Source of the DNA: Pohlia nutans
Taxonomy: Eukaryota > Streptophyta > Bryopsida > Bryales > Mniaceae
DNA: 64,000 nucleotides
NCBI GenBank assembly: GCA_022496805.1
Contig: CM040085.1
Location: forward strand, 51,262,234-51,326,233
Reading direction: 5' to 3'
Below the pieces are notes generated by a model. It searched no databases, was not told where the DNA came from, and worked only from the letters and a program-made list of their open reading frames with translations. Shown here in pieces: positions 46,612-58,800 of the stretch (its first letter is position 1; the number at the start of each line of letters is the position of its first letter). A program made the position numbers and the translations under genes.

Positions 46612-48642
46612 CTAGCCATCGTTGCTTGTACTATGACGACTCTTCGCAGCGTTCAACGCTTTCACCTTTGCCAAACTTCGGAGGATATCGTCGCGTCGAG
46701 AAGGCATTAGGGGTCCACTTTGGATAGGCATCGCACCGGGCGTTCCTATGTAGAGAGCCAAGTTCTCATCAAGCTGGCGCCTGAAAAGGCGCGGCGGAAT
46801 CTCGGAGTTTGAAAGTGATCTGGTATACCGAAGAGCCTTCATTCGGTTCGTGGAGCGTAGGTTCGGGTACGCGACTCCCATGGATCTTGAGTCCTCGGGC
46901 CGACGATCATAACGCACGATTAGACGACCAGGGACTTGACCGGCTGAGCCGGAAGAGGCGCCCCTCCGAGGTGGAGCCGGGCTAGGCAAATTATCTTTGA
47001 TCCGAGGAAACTGAGCATGTTTCAAAGAACGCAAAGGAGCCGGGCGCTTGCTACCCCGCCCAAGGGGGCCGGAGTCACGTCTCCAGGTGCAGAAGAACGC
47101 ACCGACAAAGCACCGCCGTCCTCAAGGCGAGCATTCACAGCGCCACCGCCATTGCCTCCATACAATTTCCTGTGAGGGGTGGACTCTGTACGCGGAGTTG
47201 GCGAATGAGAGCGACATCGGACCGGCGAAGAGCGCTTCAACGGCGAAGGGGAGCAGACGGGGGTTCTGACGAGGCCTCGATTGAGAGGGCTATCGACGAC
47301 GCCATCGTCATCACTGCCCTTGGAAAAGTCGATTGCAGCAGATGCAGCATCCGTGGCCGAGCAGAGGACGTAGGGCCTTGAATATCTAGAGGGGCCGCAG
47401 CTACCTCCAGCAGACTTTGATCCGCCGGAGAACGAGGCGTCCGATCCGGACAGTAGATTCTTTGTTAGGCGTTGCTCGGGGGAGAGAGGGTACTCTGTGA
47501 AACCGCTCACCTGAGGACAGAATAAGATCAGGGGTGAAGGCATGAAAAGCAACGGATACAACGGCGGGTGGCCCCACACACCATCCGAAATGCAAGGATC
47601 TCTGTCCCAGATCCTGGCAGGGAGAGAAGCACGAGAGAAGACACACACATGCATAAGTCTTGAAAACACACTAAGCATTTACAAAATTCCGATTTACACA
47701 TTTTGTTTATACAAAGTGGCGTACAAAATTAATCATAGAAAATGTAATTACAGTTCGAAGACCCAGACAACGTCACTCCTAGAGAACAAGGCGACCATGA
47801 ACTAACGAATCCCTGGAAATTTTGTAACATTGGCCGGAAAAGGCTAAGGACTCATCAAGCCCACGATGGATGTGGGTGTAGAGAGGATCAGACGGTTTAA
47901 GCGGACGACGCCCGATTTGATTATCCTCAACGTACGCACGCAGCTGGCCCGGAGCACAAGAGGAGTGCAGCTGGCGAAGCACGGAGCGAGAGCCCCCACG
48001 AGGATGTCGTCTGTGGTATTTGAACGGGACCAGGATTCTAAGAAAATGGCGTTGCCGGCCTCATTGCACACACTCTTCTTGGAAGAATCGTCTATGAAAA
48101 GGGTGTTGTTCTTGTCGAAGGAGGCAGCTCCACTGGAAATGGAGAACACCCGTTTCGAGAGGTCCTTGAAGAAGATCTCTTTGGTGCCAGACAGGTCTTT
48201 AACGTACTTCCCGCAAGAGATTGGAACTTTAGTGCAAAACTCCTACCCCATGATCTCGTAGGGCTGTTTGGCGCCCCAGAAGAGGAACCCTGCGATGAGC
48301 TCGACGGTGGACCTCTTCATCAAGCTCCAGACGACGACACGATCGGCAACCTTGGCGACCCGCGACCATGGCCAGGAAATCCGCCAGACGAGGACGAGTG
48401 TAGACACCCTTGGATCCAACTAGGGTGGGATCCGACGACGAGAAGACGTGCCGGCCGACATGGTTGACCCGCGCAGTCTTTGGGATCTGGGATCTATCGA
48501 TGTATTGGCAGAGAATGTCGTTCAAGTCGAAAACGAGATTCAACCACTTCTTCCGCGGTTGGGACCCTATAGGCGATACACTCCGCGGCACGGCGACTCC
48601 GCTACACGGCGACTCTACCTGATCAAGGCAAACACAAAACAA
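46612..48642 (-). pseudogene. FCP1/SCP-like HAD phosphatase gene, broken
   Basis: Read from right to left, 48642-48229 has LVFDLNDILCQYIDR (HAD motif I, with the second Asp replaced by Asn) and GVYTRPRLADFL. One frame over, VVVWSLMKRSTVELIAGFLF (motif II region) follows, then a TAG, then IFFKDLSKRVF and NNTLFIDDSSKKSV (the IDDS motif) near 48100. Further on are NQIGRRPLKPSDPLY (about 47920) and a Ser/Pro-rich tail (47520-46612). Motif order fits plant FCP1-like (NLI-interacting) phosphatase-domain proteins. At least two one-base frameshifts, at a GCGGG run near 48350 and a C run near 47065, and one TAG near 48245 break it. Some breaks could be unrecognised introns or base errors. Confidence 0.55.
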
Positions 48643-48973
48643 GTGGAGTTACCAGATTGAACGCAGAAGCAAAGACAACGGAGCTAGAGAGTGGGGCAAA
48701 GCATTTCATCCCACTAAGTGAGGGCAGGATACCCTCCAGATGTGATGGTTTCAGGGGCAGCGGACGGTGCACACTTCTAAGCAATGTCGGCTGGACAAAA
48801 ACATGGAAAATGAAAAGACATTAGGCAAGGATATTCAAAAAAATTAGCGCCTCATATATTAAATTTACACAGTGAATATAATATACAATCATCCGGTAAA
48901 AAAATGTCGCCCAAGGGGCAGCTATGGACGCATCATAAAACTACATCCGGAAGCCGTGAATCTACACGATTCG

Positions 48974-50800
48974 TGAATTTATACCTCATAATGTCACGAA
49001 TTGCTCCAGAGGAGAAATTGAGAGAAAAATTGAGAGAAACGAATTTTTTTTAATTCATTTTGTGCCACATGGACCCCCTTGTGGGGGTGCCACATGGCAA
49101 AAACACAAAATTCAAAAAAATTCAAAATTTCTAAACACCTTGTATATATGTGTGAAAAAAACCCAAATATGAAACAAAATGTTTATCGAAGTATCGAAAT
49201 CACATTTCCAGATTCACGCCCAAAATTAACCAAACAAACCTAAACTTATCGCGGTATCCACACCATCCTCGAACAACATCTTCAACCTAAACCCTAATTC
49301 GACAGACGCCATTTAAAAGGTCCACAGAATCCCCAGATGATTGACAATAACCTTGCCTCGCCAGTTACAGAACCATTTCCAGCGCACGATACAGGCCGAA
49401 AGCATCGAATTCACATCCAAAGCAAGCTTCCCGCCTATTCTTCTTCTTCTTCTGGGTCTTCAGGCTCTTCAATTTGTTTCATCTGCACAACGAGCAAGAG
49501 ATCTCCATAATCACGACCAATTCATCATAGTCTCCAACTTCTGAGAAAGCACTCTCTAATACCAAATTATCTCGTGCAGTTCAACTCCCAGCTGTCGCTT
49601 CACCTGAGCACACAATATGTCATATTGCTAGAGTAATTGTGATCAACATTACATTAAAAAAAATTAAAATTAAAATGTAGGCTGTACCTCATTAAAGATA
49701 TCAGTCTTAGTGACAAGCTTCATAAGTGTGGTTTTCATACCCACGTCTCTCCTAAGTACCTGCACAGTCAAGCGCAACTTTCTCAAATCAAAGGAATACG
49801 CTCCCACAAGTACTATAGTGATTCAACAGAGTGCATGTCTCCACATTTGCAAAATGGAAACATTCGCTTCTCGTAGGATTTCTCGTCTAGCATATATTCA
49901 AAACCAATCCCTCAAATTTCACTTTGCCACCACCACAATTCTGTTGAACTTTGAATCCAGGACCATTGATGAAGTAGCGATACACAACAAAAATGTCGAT
50001 AAAGCACAATGGTAATACGAGGGGTACCACGCGGCCTTTTGCTAAGCGGCCATCAATTGCAAACCGCCAAACATGGGAAACGAAGTTCACCATCGAAGGC
50101 AACTCACAGAATTCAGTCGCCGCAGATCGCCATCGCCAGTCACCGCACATCGCCATCGCCAGTCGCCGAACTACTCGCCAGTCGCCGAACACTCACAAAC
50201 CCTCAACTCCGAATTCAGTCGCAGAGAACCCTCAACTCCGATCGATCGCTCAAGGAGGGCACGGAAATCACAGAGATTGTAGAGAACTCAGAAATAAAGG
50301 ATCGCAGAGAACTCACAAAATCACAGAACAAAAGTGAAGACGAAACCCTTGAAGGTGAAGACGAAACCCTGTGGGCTTCCGAGGGCGCTTGTAAGATGAT
50401 GGACGCTTTTCTTCTTGCTTCCAGGCAAGCGCGTCATCGACACACGACGAGAGCAAAAGGCAAGCTGGCTAGTTAGGGAAGAAGAGAGAGGCGATGGAGG
50501 CCCAAGGCAAAACACAAGGCGGCAGAGGAAGAGAAAAAAACAAAACAACACAACACGGCCTTCTCTTTCACAACGAGCGGGCATGGCAACGGAAGGGAGG
50601 ACTTACATCTTCTTTCTGAGTACGTGGACTCCCCTCCCTCTTTCCTTTATTTCCACGTGGACCCCTCCCTCTTTCCTTTATTTCCACGTGGACCCCTCCC
50701 TCTTTCCTCTATCCGACGTGGACCCACTCAGAATTTATCATGTCCGCATTTTCCGGCCCGTATTTTCCGGCCACCACTAAAATGAATTTAATCGCATTCT
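48974..50800. mobile_element. Non-autonomous copy of the Rep-encoding element (copy 1)
   Basis: The left end (TTTATACCTCATAATGTCAC, then GAATTGCTCCAGAGG) matches the left end of copy 2 at 50816 over more than 200 bp, and its right end (ATTTTCCGGCCACCACTAAAAT) matches the right end of copy 2 at 54124-54145. The interior has clusters of CGATCGCC and CATCGCCAGTCGCCG repeats and three CGTGGACCCCTCCC units, and no Rep gene. It lies immediately before copy 2 in the same orientation. Exact boundaries are uncertain by about 20 bases. Confidence 0.65.
50623..50725 (+). repeat. 31-bp tandem repeat, three copies
   Basis: CGTGGACCCCTCCCTCTTTC followed by CTTTATTTCCA is repeated three times with small changes. 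CACGTGG cores in it are G-box-like. Copy 2 has related CGTGGAC sequence near 53998-54085. Confidence 0.8.
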
Positions 50801-51341
50801 GTTTTCAATTATGAGTTTATACCTCATAGTGTCACGAATTGCTCCAGAGGAGAAATTGAGAGAAAAATTGAGAGAAACGAATTTTTTTTAATTCATTTTG
50901 TGCCACATGGACCCCCTTATGGAGGTGCCACATGGCACATAGAAAAATTAAGGAAAAATTCAAAAAAAGTTCAAAAAAAGAAAACATTTCCAAATACCAA
51001 ATATGTGCGTGAAAAAAACCCAAATATGAAAGAGAAAGTTTATAGAGTTCCAAAATAAGAGTTTCAAAAATGTTCACATATATATGTTCTGAAGTTCCAA
51101 ACTAAAAGCCGTGATCAAAGTCACGATTCTGCATAAAAACCGGAATGTACATTGGTGTGGACCTAGTGTGTGGGACCTCTTCGCGGTCAACTGGAACACC
51201 GTGATGTGGTGTTTGTTGCACCTCCTGACTATCGTCAATCGTGATAACAATGTCCTGCACAGCCCGCGACACCTCATCCTCAATGCGAACGTCGTAGTCA
51301 TGCACAGCACCTTCGCGTGCTTCGTTCAAATCCGTGGCCAA

Positions 51342-52447
51342 CTACTGCCTCCCTAACTCTTGAAGCCGCGAGCCTGGAGTAGTGTTCTCAAAAAATATCT
51401 GACATATGTCATCCATTTCAAGAGTGCTTGGAGATATCATGCACTTCCAAAGAGCAGCAGCTCTTTTGTAATCCATGCCTCCCTGCCGTACCGGTACTAC
51501 CCACGAGGCAGAGGGAAGATAAGTGTCGGTCTTAAGCATTTGAAGAAGCACACCAGGAAGGGTATTTCCCAGGAGCTTCTTTCCCTTGAATTGGAACCAC
51601 ACCGCAGCCTTCTCAACAAGATTGGTATGTGTTAAAACAACTCGGTTCCTTGCAAATGGTGTGCCATATTTGACATATTCGTCAATGCCCTCCTGAATCA
51701 TATCATCAGTCACATTTCGATGAACAAATTCAAAATGATCCTCAACGCGATCTTTCACACAATAACCAACCATTCCAATGAATGTGTGGAGACCAATACC
51801 ACGAAGCACTTTTGAGGCCACGTGGTGACCGGGTGGGGCTATGAGTGGATCCTCCCAACCGAGGTACTTTTTAATGAGCTTACTGACCACTTGAGCTCTT
51901 GTAGACATGATTCAAATGACCATTTGAAAATGGAGTCTCATAAGAGCACCTCCTCTTTCAATCGAACACAAGCCGGCAATGCATTCTTTGTCAATGAAGT
52001 CTTCAACCTTCGCAAACAACTGCAAGGGAATGTCAGCTGATCCCACAGCTATAGTGACACTGATATCCAAGGCCGTTAGTGGGGTTGCCCGTTTAGAAGC
52101 ACGTGGCTTCTTCACGGTTGCAACTGCTCTCGCAGCTGCACTTGTAGAGGCCTCTGCAGTTCTAGGAGCTTCTGCAGTTTGGGAGGCTTTCTTGGAGATT
52201 TTGGGGGCTTTTGGGAGGTTGGAGGCTTTTTGGCAGCTACAACTATTTGGACAGACACAGCTGCAGCTCTTTTTTGTGGAGAGCTAGAGGGTGAACCTTG
52301 AGGTGTCTTCGAAGATGCTCCAAGGTGCAAAGCCAAGGCTGAAACTTTAGCATCTGGGGCCTTTTTTTTTCGGGCTGCAACCTTCAAAGCTTGCGATGTA
52401 GAAACCATTCTACCTGTCTGTCTTCCTGCAGTCACACACAATGACAT
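51342..52447 (-). pseudogene. Rep-like HUH endonuclease gene, degenerate
   Basis: The C-terminal 187 codons (51908-51342) are open and the preceding 67 codons (52115-51912) are in the same frame, separated by one TGA. An N-terminal Lys/Ala-rich segment (52447-52112) is one frame off. Landmarks in order are a beta strand (DISVTIAVG, motif I position), ERGGALMRLHFQMV (HxQ-type metal motif II), then GLHTFIGMVGYCVKD (motif III, YxxK with the catalytic Tyr), and a C-terminal helical part with FARNRVVLTHTNL. This is the motif order of Rep-type HUH endonucleases of rolling-circle replicons and transposons. Upstream, 52641-52540 may be a first exon (GSSAQ then GTGCGT donor). I infer a transposon protein, not a virus remnant, because of the repeated element ends. 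Inactive as read. Confidence 0.6.
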
Positions 52448-53430
52448 CTGATGAGCTCAAAACGACTGCACGACCTAATTAGAAAGAAGAAAATTTTAAT
52501 TTTAAAAAAAATTAAAAAAAGTAAAAAACGCACCTGCGCCGAAGAACCTGCGCCGATCCGCTCCTGATCGCAGACGCCTTCTCCTCCCGATCGCAGACGC
52601 CTGCTTACGGTCCTTGCATGAGGTGAAAACTCGTCGCTCAAAGAGATCCGCCCTCAAAAAAACAGAAATTGGAACTACAATACTACAACTTTAGAACCAT
52701 GATTAGTAATGATGTTTGCTTTCAAACATTTCAACATTTGATGAGAAATGAAACATAACAACTCTACCTTCAACTCAAGCAAAGAACCACTTCACATGTC
52801 CCCACTAAACCTCCGTCTATCACACATCAGCCTGAACATCAGCCACCAATGCCCGTATTCTCCTACTCAACAAAGACATTGACCACAGCATCAACATAGC
52901 AACCTTGGTACCTTTTCGATGTATGATCGGACCATATTCTCAATATCAGTAACTATGCTCTCGGATTGACCATCTAAAGTACACGCACCATATTTCATTA
53001 GATCTATTCAAATAAAAAAGCCCAATTTCCACACACGCTCTCTCGACTGCATCCCTCCTCACCTGGAACTACGTACACAAAACTAAAATGCTCAATGCAG
53101 GCTTCTAGATGTTTAATCCAAAAAAATCTTGAATCCAAAAGAATGAAGCTCTCTGATGCTATTCCAAACACGAAACATCGAAATCACATCACTTACCCAC
53201 AGCGATCTTGGTCAAACCTGGGAGATCGATCAAAGTCACAGATGATCACCTGAACCACGGGGAAGAAAGTCTCGCCCAACAATACTCTCAAGGACCAAGG
53301 ACTTCCTAGAACTCTGTCCAACAAACAGATCCAATTAGTAAACCAAAGCATAACTATCATTGCCATGGTTCAAACCAACGAATATACCACAGCCATTTCC
53401 TCATCGCCACTTCCTGTCTCCGATCTCTCG

Positions 53431-53481
53431 AACTCCCATCTAAACAGAACTCCCATCTAAACAGAACTCCCATCTAAACAG
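53431..53481 (+). repeat. 17-bp tandem repeat, three copies
   Basis: AACTCCCATCTAAACAG is repeated three times without change, followed by AACTCCGATCGCC. It lies upstream of the Rep-like gene in copy 2. Confidence 0.9.
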
Positions 53482-54170
53482 AACTCCGATCGCCACTCAT
53501 CACCACATCTGAGCACAGACACAGCCACTCCGATCGCACAGATTGCATAGAACACACAGAACCGGGACTCACAGAGCCTCACGCACCGAAACGCAGAGCC
53601 CTCCGATCGCCACTCACAGAACCTCACGCACGACTCATCTGTAGAACCTCATCGCGCACTCCGTCCATCTCACGAACGCATAGCCCTCCGATCGGCACTC
53701 ACAGAACCTCTCACAAACGCTCATCGCTCATCTCATCTCACACTCATCGCAAAAGTAATCGCGCCCATCGCCATTGCTGCGAAGAACTCACGTCCAGATC
53801 CACACACCTCTCGCATAGAATGCAGAATGCACTCACCTCTTGCACTCCGCCCATCGCGCACTCAGGCACTCACGTCCAGAATGCACTCACTTCGAAAGCA
53901 GAGAGACTGGAACTGGAACCCTCTGAGCAGATGGGCTAGACAGATTACACTCTTAGCAGACATGCTAGAACTCTTAGCAGGTCAGGCTCAGGTCATACGT
54001 GGACCCCTTAGAATTTCTGTTCCCTTAGAATTTCTGTTCCTCATCCTCGTGTCTACGTGGACAACCCCGCTGCCAACGAGGACCCTCCCAAATTTGCCAT
54101 TGCCCGTCTTTTCCGGGTCCCGGATTTTCCGGCCAGCACCAAAAATGAACTTTGGGGTCATAGTATATAG

Positions 54171-55861
54171 GTAATGTAGTTTAAGTCACAAAATGATCAT
54201 AAAGTAGTGGCACTTACCTGGTTCCTATGGGCATGCTAAAATATTTGAGATAATTAGACCATAAGTTCCGCCACAAAATGAACATAAAGTGGTGGCACTT
54301 ATGATCATGTGAAATGATCATGAAAGGATTTTGAATTTTCTCTAGCGGGTTCTTTAGAAACCTTTTGGGCTTGTAGAAGAGTCCCTAATTATTTTTATTA
54401 GTTGTTAAAGCTACTATAATAAATATGTGGTGAGGCAAGATGAAAAAACTATTTATTATATAATACAAACCGTGTAAATACAAGCAAAGATGATTTTGCC
54501 CCTATAATTATCGTGCTGAAATTTAGCACATGCTAAACATACAACACACATGCATGCCAAATGATACAAATTTTGAAGCATTCTACAATATTACCTTGTT
54601 TTTGTATCTTATTTTAGTCATGAACTACGTTTTTCTTAGGGCCAAGTTCCATGGGTGAAGTATCTCACTGAAAGATAAGTTTTAGGTATTGTGGGAGACC
54701 GGTCCCACATTTCAAGTGAGCTTTTTAGAAAAAAGGTGGTGTAGAAGTTGTCATGAAGTATAGAGGATTCTCTAGCCCAAGACTTCATGCCGCAACTTCT
54801 TCCTAACCAATCAAATTTGTTCATGCTTAATCTCAAGCAAGTCTATGGAATGTGCATAACTCCATAGCTGAATATGAGACAAACCCAAGTTCTACTTTTC
54901 CCCTCATCTTTGCCTACTTCCATAGGCAACTTTTCAAATTCATGGAACTTGGCTTTTATTTGGTTAAAGCTAGGCTTGTGAGGAAAATGTGCCGCTCCTT
55001 ACATGTGGCACATTTTTCCACATAAACCTCTTCTCAAAGGCGATAACCTACTCCATGAATTGTGGAACAAACTTATCAATACACTCACATGTTAGATCTC
55101 ATAACCCTCGCCTTCCCCAAAGACAACCAATTCCTTCATAAATCCCTTGTGTAAGCTCAATAAATCTTTTAAAAAGTTCAAGTTGGATGTAGTAGGTTAT
55201 GTCCTATAAGCAACTTGGGCTTCACAACCCTCACCAATTGTGTAGTCCACAACCAGCCTGCAGTGTAGTGGATGAAACCAGTGTTGGTGTGGTACTGAAA
55301 GGGTCTCCAAAAAATACATGCGCTGAGTACGTTTGTTCATCTCAAGGACCTCAAACGTTTGTGCTTTTGTCCAGGAGTTCAATGTAACTTGATGCCATGA
55401 CCAACACCGGATGAAACTCGGGTTAGATCACATCCGGGAATACCCGGAGCTGAACTGGATATTAATACCTCTGTCGTCTCCGACATATGTACCGTATACC
55501 CGGCAGGCAGGTTCTCTGCTTCTGTGTGGTGCTTCTCGCGCATTGCGTCCCCAAGTTCAAATCCCATGCGATTGCAATCGATGTCGTTTGCCTCTGAATT
55601 GGCCCAAGCTCTGAGCAGCCGATCCTGCACTCTCAATCGATGCATTCTGCTTGAGTTTCCAATTTGGAGAAGTTAATTAGAGAACTGCAACCGATGCTTC
55701 TGCATCTTCTTTTCTGGTGATGGCGGTGTGGTAGTTCGCGGCGTTTTGCTCAGCACGTTTGGTGATGGCTATGGTGGGAGTCGAAGCATTAGGAAGCTAG
55801 GGATGCAGGTGCTGAGACGAGGATCATGGAGGCGGATTGTGCACTAGGAAATTGATTCGAG
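54171..55861. other. Intergenic, MLH3 upstream region
   Basis: A direct repeat of ACAAAATGATCATAAAGTAGTGGCACTTA type occurs at 54188 and 54274. Beyond 55640 GC rises toward the MLH3 start, the likely promoter and leader. Short frames at 55200-55640 have no motif. No gene supported. Confidence 0.45.
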
Positions 55862-58800
55862 ATGGCACGGATTGGGCGTCTCTCTCGGGCGGTGGCCAGC
55901 CAGTTACGATCTCACACCGTCGTCACAGGCTTCGAGCAAGCGGTGGAGGAGCTTGTTTCCAACAGCTTGGATGCGGGCGCTACCCTGGTATGTGTTCCTT
56001 ACTTGCTCGTGCTATTTCCCCGGGCTTTATACAAGAAGATGACTCCAGCATAATGAATAGAATTTAAATTTATGATTGGAATTTTTGGCAGCTACTTGTA
56101 AGGCTAGGGTTTATCGGTGGAGTATTAATTTCCGTGTGTGAATTTTGTAGGTGCGTGTCCAATTTGATGGAGGTGGGGCGTGTGTGAAAGTGGAAGACGA
56201 TGGTGGGCATCGCCAGTTAATTAATTAGAATCGTCGCGAATTTTACTCTGTGATTGCAAGTGTTCACAGCAAGACCACCTTCCGTTTTTTCGTGTGTTGG
56301 GAGATTCGGGTGCAATGTAATTCTAAGGGATTATTGATAGCGATTGTGGTATCTCAATGCAGGGCACGGAATGTCACGAGATGATTTGGAACTCGTCGGT
56401 GTGAGGCATGGTAATGCTTGATTGAATCTCTCTTTGCATTTGTGAAAAAACATAATTAGAATGGAGCTGCTGTCGAATTTGTGGCTCTGAAATACCATGA
56501 TGCATTCAATTCGTTTTCTGAAGCTCAATCAATTTGATCCTCCAAAACGACCACCATAATGACGATCATGTGTTGAAAGTGTAGCAACTTCAAAGCTGCG
56601 GACGCTGGACGAGCTGGAAGCGGGAGTTCCAACATTAGGGTTTCGTGGAGAGGCTCTCAGTTCACTTGCGGACATTTCTATTCTAGAAATCACCTCTCGA
56701 GTGCAAGGCTGTCCTCATACGTACTGTAAAATCATGCAGGCAAGCTTCTTCGAGTGATTTTTTTTGGGTGTAGCTTGCATTAGTACTATGCTTTGTTTCT
56801 CTGTCGAGGTTAGTGCAATGCCTGGTTTGTAGCTTCACCAAATGCGTGTAAGCTCGGATTATGAGCACCGCTGTTCCAATTAGAACTGTTCCGGTGCTTG
56901 GATATCGCTTTGATTTCATGTCGATCGTCTATGATTGACAGGGTAGCAACACTATTTCTCTAGCGCTTTCCAGTCAGCAACGAGCCAGGGGCACAACAGG
57001 TCTTCATCCCTCCTTCTTTTCTTTGTAGTTGTGAATCCTTGGCATGTGATTCTTGACTCCCCCAGAGGTATCTAGAAAACGCAGTCATGTTAAACCCTGT
57101 CAATTGTAATGCCATTTCAGGCAGTTTCTAACGTAACATTGCCAAGTGTTATGCGACTAGGGTTTCTAGAATACCCTTGGAGGGTGGGTTTTCTACTAGC
57201 TGTAGCTGATAAATGTTCCTTTTTCATTGCACTTTGCTATCTCTTTATATTTTGTGCTATAGTATCTGGCCTTTTCGAGGAGATTCAGAGAATTTACAAA
57301 GTGAAGCTCCCGATGAAGTGAGTGTACGCGGTCTTTTTGTACTTGATTCTTCCGATTTTTCTATGAGCTAAGCCTATTTTACTGATTTGTTTCCAGTCAC
57401 AATGCGAGATATTTTCTACAATCAACCAGTTCGAAGAAGGCTCTTCAATTCCAGGTCAGTTCCTACTTTGGCCGCAGATATGAAACTCACGATGATGAGA
57501 ATTCTGCCCTCTTTCTGTGAGGTGCCTTTCATTTACGACCCACTAGTAGAAAACCCATCCGCCAGAGGTATTCTAGAAAATCTAGCCGCGTTACAATTGG
57601 TAGGGTTCATGTCAGAAATTGCCGTAACTATCTTTATAATTGGCAGAGTTTTATGCGGCTAGAATTCCTTGCGGGGAGAGTGATTTTTACTAGTGATCTT
57701 TTTTGTAGGAAGATAAAAATGAGAAGGAAATAAGAGTTGCAACAGTTGGTGTCATACTTGAATGTAGTGCACCATGTTCACGTTTGCTGGCACTCTGTCT
57801 TGATCTTGTAGCTCTCGAAAATTACTGCAGTCCGTAAAGGAGCGAATTGTGCGCATGGCTCTGGCTCATTCGGATGTGGGTTTCATTTTAACAGACTCGT
57901 TGAGGTATGTTGTGTCACTTCTCTTGTGTGCATTACATTAAGGGGCTTGACAACACGAAATATGGGTTCACGAGCTTCAAATGCAGTCCTCACTTCTGGT
58001 ACTCCAATTTTCACTCTGCGCTGTGCAGAAAATTCTTATTACCAATTGCTCTCTGTTTATGGACATACTGAATGGAGGTTTGTTGTATTCAGAATGGAGG
58101 AAGAGTTGCACATCGGTCGGCACACAACCTTGTATGGCACTCTGCGAGATGTTTTCGGTTACGAGCTTTGTCAGGGACTGAAAGAAGTCGACTTTGCCAA
58201 AGGAAGGCTAAGACTTTCGGGTTTCCTCTCCAGTACCCAGGCCTACACTTCTTCGAAGGTTTCTACAGTCCCTCCTTCATTTGCAAGGCGTTGTAACTTA
58301 CATTTTGAGGTTTTGACTGAATCGTGTCTGTTTCTTGTGGTTCTGATACTCGGGTTTGTCCTTTGCAGGCAATACAATATTTATGTATCTATGGAAACCT
58401 ACTATATTAGTTAAGAAATGCATTCTCTTAATTAAGACAAAAAGTGACCAAAAGCGGCCAACCTAATGGTAGATGCGACAGACTTGAATGATATTAGTTA
58501 TTTTCCTTTCTTTGATTGCCAGTTTGCATGATATCCCTGTGCTTTTTTTTATCCTTAATCAACCTATAACAGATATCAACCATCGATTTGTCCACAAAAC
58601 TCCTCTTCATAAACTCTTGAAACGTTGGGGAAATAGCAATGGTGCTGAACCAAAAACGATGGAGAAGCTGGACACATCTTCGAGCAAAAAGGCTTACCCT
58701 GCCTTTGTCTTAAACTTGAGCTGCCAGCTGTCGGAGTATGACATAACCTTTGAGGCAACGAAGACTTATGTGGAGTTTAAGGTGGTTTCTTCAATTTCCT

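Larger units (their letters stand above)
50812..54170. mobile_element. Rep-encoding transposon (copy 2)
   Basis: Left end TTTATACCTCATAGTGTCAC, right end CGGATTTTCCGGCCAGCACC followed by AAAAATGAACTTT. It carries a minus-strand Rep-like gene (51342-52447) with a 1.5-kb upstream region rich in CACTCACAGAACCTC repeats. A Rep-type HUH endonuclease implies rolling-circle-like single-strand transposition, as in Helitrons and Replitrons; no helicase domain is visible, which argues against a canonical Helitron. Ends were set by comparison of the two copies only. Confidence 0.6.

Noticed and set aside
49710..50780. Frames of 100-155 codons in copy 1 of the Rep element
   Set aside because: They translate CGATCGCC and CGTGGACC repeats in several frames on both strands; no domain and no counterpart in copy 2.
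51342..52447. Integrated geminivirus-type sequence
   Set aside because: Motif wording differs from geminivirus Rep, no coat or movement gene is near, and the gene lies within repeated element ends; a transposon fits better.
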